Below are positions 1 to 4,634 of a DNA stretch of 5,744 nt, one piece after another. The stretch covers positions 1 to 5,744 of the forward strand of contig JAEUJT010000345.1 of assembly GCA_016793525.1 (NCBI GenBank). The letters are read 5' to 3'. This stretch comes from Archangium sp. GTDB taxonomy: Bacteria; Myxococcota; Myxococcia; Myxococcales; Myxococcaceae. A program made the translations under genes and the position numbers. A model generated the notes under the pieces. The model did not search any database. It was given only the letters and a program-made list of their open reading frames with translations, and was not told the origin of the DNA. How positions within the stretch are numbered: position 1 is the stretch's first letter; every line of letters begins with the position of its first letter.

Positions 1-698
1 GAGCCGGAGCCGTCGGCCTGCTCCCTCGACGTGTAGCCGATGGCGGAGAGCCCCGACGGGTTGCCCGCGGCGAAGGTGAAGAGCATCTCCACTCGGGTGG
101 GGAACATGTCGGTGACGTAGCCGATGACGATCTCGTCGAGCGCCTTGAGCCCCTCGTCGACGGCGAGCTGAGACTTGAAGTCTTTCACGTGCAGGGTCAT
201 CTCTCCTCGGCCGCGCTTCAGGCTCTCGGTCGGCGCGTAGCTGCCGCTGGCGAGGGAGAAGAAGTCGGCCGGCCGTTTCCGTGAGTCGATGCTCCACGAG
301 AAGTTCGCCTCGTCGACCTGCGTCACCACGACGCGGAACTCGAAGCCCGGGTTCTTGGAGTCGGGGTAGGGCCCCCAGGTGCGCGAGTCGGGCGTGCGCG
401 CGGTGGGCGCCACCTGGCGGGTGAGATCGATGGCCGCCAGCATGGTGGCGAGAATGGCGTTGAAGTCGGTCGAGGCCTTCTTCGTGTCGGCGTAGGCCTT
501 CGAGGGCTCTCCGACGCCGAGGGGGTCGCGCCGGGTCGACACGCCGGTCAGCGGGCTCGAGGTCGTCGCGGTCTGCGGCAGCTTGCTCTGCAGCGTGGCT
601 CGGTCGGGCAGCGCGTCGACGAAGTCGAGATCTCGGTTCGACCAGTTGCCGCCACACGCGGTGAGAACCAGCACTCCGACGATAAACAATGCGCGCAT
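1..698 (-). CDS. Lipoprotein of unknown function, paralogue of the 3570-4530 gene (3' end outside window)
   Basis: Reading from ATG at 698, 232 residues are visible before the window edge and no stop is reached. The N-terminus is a short hydrophobic signal peptide ending in a lipobox, LTAC, with the lipidated Cys at residue 15 and GGNW after it, so the product is probably an envelope lipoprotein. I do not recognise a named family. It is homologous to the other lipoprotein in this window: SPLTGVSTRRD (here) matches SPLTGTSTRRD, both have a WGP(Y/H) motif about 50 residues later followed by a VTQ strand, then SGS...K.G.G. The start is well fixed: an AGGGA Shine-Dalgarno (704-708 on the plus strand) sits 5 bases upstream inside the last codons of the caspase gene, and the caspase TAA ends one base before this ATG. 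It is therefore the last visible gene of the sigma/anti-sigma/caspase operon. From its paralogue (about 319 residues) roughly 80-90 residues may be missing. Function unknown; an envelope partner of the caspase is an inference. Confidence 0.85.
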   Translation of the reverse strand, partial: MRALFIVGVLVLTACGGNWSNRDLDFVDALPDRATLQSKLPQTATTSSPLTGVSTRRDPLGVGEPSKAYADTKKASTDFNAILATMLAAIDLTRQVAPTARTPDSRTWGPYPDSKNPGFEFRVVVTQVDEANFSWSIDSRKRPADFFSLASGSYAPTESLKRGRGEMTLHVKDFKSQLAVDEGLKALDEIVIGYVTDMFPTRVEMLFTFAAGNPSGLSAIGYTSREQADGSG

Positions 699-699
699 A

Positions 700-2292
700 T
701 TAGTCCCTGAATTCGTAGGCGAGCAGCAGCGCGGCCTCGGCGTACCCGAGGTTGCGCGTCTCATCGACGTTGTAGAGCAGGTAGTGAACTCGCCCGCGGG
801 CCACGAGCGCCACGCTGCGGCTGATGCGGAACTTGAGGCCGGCCACGCCGCCCGGGCTCATGGTGGAGAAGGTCTGGCGGAGCGCGCCGCCGTCGACGAA
901 CTCGCGCGACATGAAGTTGAGCGCCAGGTGCACGCCGGCGAAGGGCACCCATCTCCCGTTCATGTTCCACTCGTACGAGAGGCCGGCGCCGAGGCTGATC
1001 AGCCCGTACCGGTACGCCACGTCGCGTTGGAACGTGGTGTTCAGCGCACCCGTGGCCCAGCCGTAGAGCACGTCGAGGTTGAGCGCGAAGCCGCGGCCGA
1101 AGAAGTTGTGCAGCGTTGCCTCTCCGCCCAACATCGGCGCCGAGGGGAAGTAGCCTCCCGACGTCGTCGGTGCGTCGAACACCGCCTGGTACGTGCCCGT
1201 GGCCGCGAGGCTCCAGTGGCGCGCGGAGACGGTCGAGAGGCCCGTGCCCTTGACTGGATCATCGCTGAACGCTGCGTTGTGAAAGGTGGCCTCGTTCAGC
1301 GGCGTGATGCGCCCTTCGGGAATGGTGATGGTGCCGAGGCGGAGTCGATCGCTCAACCGCCGCTTCACGGTGTACGCGCCTGGCGGGAGCGCGAGCACCA
1401 CCTCAGCGTCGCCTTTGACGAACTCCGCGACCACCACCCCGCGCCCGTCGATGACGAAATACGTACCGGGAGGGGCCTCGGCCGGCACGTAGAGCCCTTC
1501 TCGGCGCTGCACCACGTCGGTCAGCACCACGTCGCCGTTGCCGGCGAGATCGAAGCTGTAGGTCGGGTGCTGCGCTCCGGCGGCGCTGTCGGCGGTCGAG
1601 GCCACGGTGCGCTCGTAGGCGTAGCCGTAGGCCTCGGAGAGCGAGACCCGGCCGTCGACGTTTTGGTCTGCGCTGCCGAGGAGCCCGGTGGCCAGGTAGT
1701 ACGAAAAGTATGACGCGCCGATGAGGTCAGACTCTTGCGAGTCTTCGTCGCTCGCGCTCGAGGTGAGAATGACCAGGCCCTTCGCGGCGCGGGTGGCGTC
1801 GGTCTCGACCTCGAAGGCGGGGGCGCGGCGGGCGCCTTTGGTGCGAGTGACGGCTCCGCTCCGGCAGGCGTCGAAGATGGCGATGCGGGTGTCGGCCGGT
1901 GCGTGGGTGAGTCGCGCCTTCAACGCCTCGAGCGGCAGCGTGGTGTCGCCGAGCCGGAGCGCTCCGTCTTTCGCGTGGCCCGAGTAGTAGAAGAACAGCA
2001 CCGTGCGTTCTCCGCGGGTCTTGGCGTCGCGGGCGCGGCGCTCGAGCTCTCCCAGCGCGGTCAACACGTCGTCGGCTCTTTGATCGAGCAGCACCATCGC
2101 GTCGGCCGAGGGGAGGCCTCCCACCCGGGAGAACACATCGTGCAGGCGCTTGGCGTCGTCATGCGCGTACAGGAGCGGCCGGGTGCCATCACCCCCGGTG
2201 TTGTTGCCTACGAACAGCGCGTACCTCCGCACCGCCGGGCCAGACGGGCTTGCGCTCAATGCGAGCAACACCAGTGGCAAGGCGAGGGTCAC
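700..2292 (-). CDS. Exported caspase-family (C14-like) protease with C-terminal outer-membrane beta-barrel domain
   Basis: 530 residues from a GTG start. Residues 1-20 form a hydrophobic leader without a basic n-region, a plausible but atypical signal peptide. Residues 22-260 are a caspase-fold domain: the YALFVGNN strand, AHDDAKRL helix, catalytic His106 in FYYSGH and catalytic Cys143 in DACRSGA, so both dyad residues are intact. An EF-hand-like loop lies at 209-220 (D209, N211, D213, G214, E220). Residues 266-340 are beta-rich and PEGA-like (LPPGAYTV). Residues 359-530 contain about eight alternating amphipathic strands, ending YEFRD, consistent with a small outer-membrane barrel. The GTG overlaps the anti-sigma stop (GTGA), so translation is probably coupled; no Shine-Dalgarno is evident. 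Known of the family: bacterial C14-like peptidases cleave after basic or acidic residues in regulated proteolysis. Inferred here: the barrel anchors the protease in the outer membrane with the caspase domain in the periplasm. The target is unknown. The caspase call is secure; the barrel call rests on strand pattern alone. Confidence 0.9.
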   Translation of the reverse strand: MTLALPLVLLALSASPSGPAVRRYALFVGNNTGGDGTRPLLYAHDDAKRLHDVFSRVGGLPSADAMVLLDQRADDVLTALGELERRARDAKTRGERTVLFFYYSGHAKDGALRLGDTTLPLEALKARLTHAPADTRIAIFDACRSGAVTRTKGARRAPAFEVETDATRAAKGLVILTSSASDEDSQESDLIGASYFSYYLATGLLGSADQNVDGRVSLSEAYGYAYERTVASTADSAAGAQHPTYSFDLAGNGDVVLTDVVQRREGLYVPAEAPPGTYFVIDGRGVVVAEFVKGDAEVVLALPPGAYTVKRRLSDRLRLGTITIPEGRITPLNEATFHNAAFSDDPVKGTGLSTVSARHWSLAATGTYQAVFDAPTTSGGYFPSAPMLGGEATLHNFFGRGFALNLDVLYGWATGALNTTFQRDVAYRYGLISLGAGLSYEWNMNGRWVPFAGVHLALNFMSREFVDGGALRQTFSTMSPGGVAGLKFRISRSVALVARGRVHYLLYNVDETRNLGYAEAALLLAYEFRD

Positions 2293-3011
2293 GGCTTGCG
2301 GAACGTGTGGTGGATCTGATCGACGTCGTGGAGGTCGATGGCGGTGAGTTGGGTGAGGTCTCCGCGGGTCGCGGTGTACGCCTTCTCGACGGCGGCCGAG
2401 ACCGTGTCGAGCGTCAGTGGCGCGCTGCTCAGCACCACGATCAACCGCTCGAGGCCTGTCCCCGTGAACTCGATGCTGTCGGGCAACCAGGTCGCGCCGT
2501 GCACAGCGAAGCTGCGGCCGTTCTCGAGGTAGAGCGGGGTGATGACGCCCTGGTCGTCGAGGCTGACCACGAGCGCGTATTTTCGATCGCCGGGTGTGAC
2601 TTCGACGCGGAGGCGTTCACCCGGCGCGAGCGGCTCCGGGTCCTTCGTGGCTTGTCGTTGGGCACCGCTGTTGTCGGCGATGCGCACGTCGAGCCCCGTG
2701 CCACCTTTGATGCGCGAGGTGTGCTCCGGGCGGTTGATGACTCCAGCGGTGATCGCCAGCATGGCTGCGACGGCCACGGAGACCGCGACGCGCCACGAAC
2801 GAGACGTGACGGGCGTGCGCCGCTCACCGCGCTCGACTCGGGTGGCGAAGCGCTCGAAGGGCACGCTGGCCTCGAACGCCTGCTGCTCAGCCGCGAACGC
2901 GGCAAGCTGCGCTCGGCACGCGTCGCATTCGGCGACGTGCGCTTTCACCTCGTCGGAGACACTTTCTCCCGCGTGGAGCCGACGCAGCACGAGTGAGCCC
3001 GGGTGACTCAT
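2289..3011 (-). CDS. Zinc-binding (ZAS/zf-HC2-type) transmembrane anti-sigma factor
   Basis: 240 residues. The cytoplasmic N-terminus holds the H-x3-C-x2-C zinc motif of ZAS anti-sigma factors (His25, Cys29, Cys32 in HVAECDAC), the part that normally binds and inactivates the cognate ECF sigma factor. A single hydrophobic helix spans about 73-92, preceded by basic residues, giving N-in/C-out topology in the inner membrane. The periplasmic part (about 95-240) is beta-rich; LAPGERLRVEVTPGDRKYAL followed by LDDQGVITPLY resembles the DUF4384-type fold, a tentative match. The open frame extends upstream to 3281, but that Arg/Pro-rich stretch is the sigma gene read out of frame. The ATG at 3011 is chosen because it overlaps the sigma stop as ATGA, has GGAG seven bases upstream (3019-3022) and opens directly into the anti-sigma domain. 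Its own stop overlaps the caspase GTG. It probably holds the adjacent sigma factor at the membrane until a periplasmic signal releases it. Confidence 0.88.
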   Translation of the reverse strand: MSHPGSLVLRRLHAGESVSDEVKAHVAECDACRAQLAAFAAEQQAFEASVPFERFATRVERGERRTPVTSRSWRVAVSVAVAAMLAITAGVINRPEHTSRIKGGTGLDVRIADNSGAQRQATKDPEPLAPGERLRVEVTPGDRKYALVVSLDDQGVITPLYLENGRSFAVHGATWLPDSIEFTGTGLERLIVVLSSAPLTLDTVSAAVEKAYTATRGDLTQLTAIDLHDVDQIHHTFRKP

Positions 3012-3553
3012 GACGTCGCTCCACGGTCTTCGCGCAGCGACAACGAGGTCTGCTCGGCGAACTGGCGCAGGCGCTTGCGAATGGTGGGCACGGAGCGCTC
3101 CAGGAGTGCGGCGACCTCTTCGAGGGTCAGGTCGTCGACGTAGTAGTGCACCACGGCGGCTTGGGTCTCTTCGTCGAAGCGACCGAGCGCGCGGCGAACC
3201 GTGTCGCGGGCCTCGAGGGCCTCGGCGCCCCCCTGGTCCTCTCCGCGAGCGACCTGGAGATGTTGGTACGCGTCGCGCCACGGAGCCCGGGCGCTGCGCA
3301 GCAGGTTGAGGCAGTGGTGGGTGGCGATCTTCATCAGCCAGGTCAACGGCGAGGCCTCGCGGCGAAAGTGACTCTCGTTGGCCACGGCCTTGGCGAACAC
3401 GTCGTGCATGGCGTCTTCAGCGGCGGCGGCGTTCTTCAGCAGGTAGCGGCAGCGGCTCATCACCGCGCCGCCGTAGGCGCTGTAGAGCTCATGCAACCAC
3501 GCGCGCCCGGAGCGCTTTTCCCCCTCGACGACAGTGAGCACCGGGCGCGACAT
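3008..3553 (-). CDS. ECF-type RNA polymerase sigma factor (sigma-70 family)
   Basis: 181 residues, the usual ECF size. Region 2 occupies about 20-90: LYSAYGGAVMSRCRYLL, then the NAAAAEDAMHDVFAKA helix, then SPLTWLMKIATHHCLNLLR, which corresponds to the core-polymerase and -10 recognition helices. Region 4 lies at about 115-167: ALGRFDEETQAAVVHYYVDD, then LTLEEVAALLERSVPTIRKR, the helix-turn-helix that reads the -35 element. Regions 1.1 and 3 are absent, as expected for the class. The frame is open upstream to 3706 but that part is the preceding lipoprotein gene read out of frame, so ATG at 3553 is taken. The bases before it (3554-3569) read pyrimidine-rich in the mRNA with no Shine-Dalgarno, so initiation may depend on translation of the upstream gene, whose stop is 16 bases away. 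The stop overlaps the anti-sigma ATG. Such sigma factors usually also transcribe their own operon; I could not identify that promoter. Confidence 0.92.
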   Translation of the reverse strand: MSRPVLTVVEGEKRSGRAWLHELYSAYGGAVMSRCRYLLKNAAAAEDAMHDVFAKAVANESHFRREASPLTWLMKIATHHCLNLLRSARAPWRDAYQHLQVARGEDQGGAEALEARDTVRRALGRFDEETQAAVVHYYVDDLTLEEVAALLERSVPTIRKRLRQFAEQTSLSLREDRGATS

Positions 3554-3569
3554 GGAAGGGCGGGGGAGC

Positions 3570-4530
3570 TTACGGCGTGGCGTACTCCGCGGTGGAAAAC
3601 ACGCACGCGCTCGACTGGCCGTAGTTCTTGGTGGCGTCGAAGCTGAGCGTGAAGAAGCGGGAGAGGAACGACGAGTCCCAGCACTCGTTGGCGGTGGCTT
3701 CTCCACCCGCCACGTCGCCGCCCACCACCTTCACGTCTGACCGGCCCGCGCCCGACTGCAGCCAGCGGCTGCGCACGGTGAGCACCTCGATCGCCGCGCC
3801 GGGCACCAGGTTCTTGTTCTGCGAGAAGTCGAAGCTGCCGCCGTTGTTCGGAACCTCTTCGTAGGCGTACGTCGCATCGACGAGCTGGCCGGTTTCGCCG
3901 TCGCGCACCTTGGTGAATTGCACGCCGACGGTCGTCGTGTCTGACGTCGAGGTGCGCGAGTAGGTGACCGTCGCGGTGCCGACGGCGGTGTCGTGTTCGG
4001 GCAGCTGCTGCGCCTTGTCCCAGTCGATGAGGAACGAGCCGCTGCCCAGCTTCACTCCCGTCGACACGTGTGAACCGGAGAGGATGACGCGGTACGCCGA
4101 GTCGGCCTCGGTCTTGCCTTTCCCTTCGAGCACGTAGCTGTGCTGGTTGGGGGCGCTCTGGGTCACCGTGAGCTTCCAGGTGTTGGGCGACAGCGCGTCG
4201 GTGTGCGGGCCCCACACCGCGACGTTGCCGGTGATGGAGGTGGCCGGGTACGAGACGATGGTGCTGACCAGGCTGAGCACCGCCGCGACGCTCGTGTTCA
4301 CCACCACCGTCACCCCGCGGGTGATGCCGTAGAAGAAGGCCGGGTCTCCGTCGAGCCCGTCACGGCGCGTCGAGGTGCCGGTCAGCGGAGATTTCGCCGA
4401 CGTGGGGACATTGAGGCGCACCGTCTCCGCGGAAAGGGATGCCGTTTTTGAAAGTGTCGGTCTCCGTCGAGGGGGTGCCACATGCGGCGAGGGCGAGACT
4501 GGTGATCATCGAGATGCGTCGAAGCGTCAT
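3570..4530 (-). CDS. Lipoprotein of unknown function, reading frame broken near the N-terminus
   Basis: Two overlapping frames together make one protein. From ATG at 4530, with AAAGGA six bases upstream, frame 1 encodes a signal peptide and lipobox (MTLRRISMITSLALAACGTP, Cys17), then reaches TGA at 4360-4362 after 56 codons. The body lies in another frame, open from a GTG at 4481 to TAA at 3570; that GTG falls inside the lipobox Cys codon and would give a protein with no leader. Removing one base at or near the A5 run (4445-4449) joins them into about 319 residues. The paralogue at 1-698 then aligns without gaps across the join: FKTASLSAETVRLNVP against FVDALPDRATLQSKLP, followed by SPLTGTSTRRD against SPLTGVSTRRD. 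The body is beta-rich, with two Cys near the C-terminus (ECWDSS and SSACVF) that could pair. Either a sequencing or assembly indel or a recent inactivating mutation fits. The body has not decayed, which favours error or a very recent change. Function unknown; it is the first gene before the sigma factor. Confidence 0.8.
4445..4449 (-). other. Probable single-base frameshift site (A5 homopolymer)
   Basis: The five A residues on the coding strand sit where the lipoprotein leader frame (…TFK) must pass to the body frame (TASLSAETV…). Reading four A instead of five restores one continuous frame and an ungapped match to the paralogue between the conserved Phe and Pro. The exact base cannot be fixed from sequence alone; any one-base gain between about 4400 and 4449 would also join the frames. 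Confidence 0.65.
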
Positions 4531-4536
4531 GGTGAG

Positions 4537-4542
4537 TCCTTT
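4537..4542 (-). promoter_or_regulatory. Ribosome binding site deciding the lipoprotein start
   Basis: AAAGGA on the coding strand, six bases before ATG at 4530. It is the strongest Shine-Dalgarno in the window and supports initiation at the signal-peptide ATG, not at the GTG at 4481 that opens the longer body frame. Part of it (AAGG) can pair with CCTT at 4547-4550 across a five-base loop, a weak hairpin that could mask it. Confidence 0.7.
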
Positions 4543-4548
4543 CGCGAA

Positions 4549-4563
4549 GGTGCGATGTGCACC
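4549..4563. repeat. Small inverted repeat upstream of the lipoprotein gene
   Basis: GGTGC-GATGT-GCACC: five-base arms around a five-base centre, adjacent to a TTCGCGAA palindrome at 4541-4548. Both lie in the likely leader of the lipoprotein/sigma operon, 11 to 33 bases before the start codon. They could be an operator or leader hairpin, but arms this short also arise by chance in GC-rich DNA. Confidence 0.3.
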
Positions 4564-4611
4564 GCGTTCAGGGGTATGGACACAGCGCCCTGAGAAAACA
4601 GAAAGGAGCCA

Positions 4612-4627
4612 GAAAGCCGAGCTTTTC
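4612..4627 (-). terminator. Weak terminator-like hairpin after crtY
   Basis: On the coding strand GAAAAGC-TCG-GCTTTC can fold into a stem of about six pairs with one bulged A and a three-base loop, 7 bases after the crtY stop. It is followed by a pyrimidine-rich tract with a T4 run (CTCCTTTCTGTTTTCTC), not a clean U tract. It may be a weak intrinsic terminator; the stem is short and only half GC. Confidence 0.3.
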
Positions 4628-4634
4628 CAGCTGG

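Larger units (their letters stand above)
4531..4634. promoter_or_regulatory. Intergenic region between crtY and the lipoprotein/sigma operon
   Basis: This 104-base gap is the largest non-coding stretch in the window and is less GC-rich than its surroundings. It should hold the end of the crtY transcript and the promoter of the downstream operon. No convincing -35/-10 pair of the housekeeping type was found, and no clear GAAC...GTC ECF-type pair, so the promoter is unassigned. It does contain the ribosome binding site, the small inverted repeats and the weak terminator-like hairpin listed separately. Confidence 0.5.

Noticed and set aside
583..1713. Long plus-strand open frame opposite the caspase and lipoprotein genes
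   Set aside because: Product is Arg/Glu/Gly/His-rich with no recognisable domain and lies antisense to well-supported genes; typical mirror frame in GC-rich DNA.
1735..2996. Plus-strand open frames opposite the caspase N-terminus and the anti-sigma gene
   Set aside because: Low-complexity Arg/Ala/Val/Gly composition, no motif, and fully antisense to genes with clear catalytic or zinc motifs.
3012..3281. N-terminal extension of the anti-sigma frame
   Set aside because: The extra 90 residues are Arg/Pro-rich and are the sigma gene read out of frame; the ATG at 3011 has an ATGA overlap and a GGAG site.
3573..3650. ECF-type promoter for the sigma gene inside the end of the lipoprotein gene (AGAAC ... 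CGTG)
   Set aside because: One loose match to a GAAC-type -35 with a possible -10 sixteen bases on; too degenerate to call without transcript data.
3554..3706. N-terminal extension of the sigma factor frame
   Set aside because: The extra 51 residues are Ser/Pro/Arg-rich and coincide with the end of the lipoprotein gene; sigma region 2 starts soon after the ATG at 3553.
3460..4215. A 251-residue minus-strand open frame overlapping the lipoprotein and sigma genes
   Set aside because: Arg/His/Gly-rich shadow frame covering the lipoprotein body, which has ordinary composition and a paralogue.
4443..4452. Programmed -1 ribosomal frameshift at C-AAA-AAC
   Set aside because: The heptamer does not fit X-XXY-YYZ, and joining the leader and body frames requires skipping a base (+1), so a -1 slip would not produce the protein. 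Transcript slippage on only five A residues is also unlikely.
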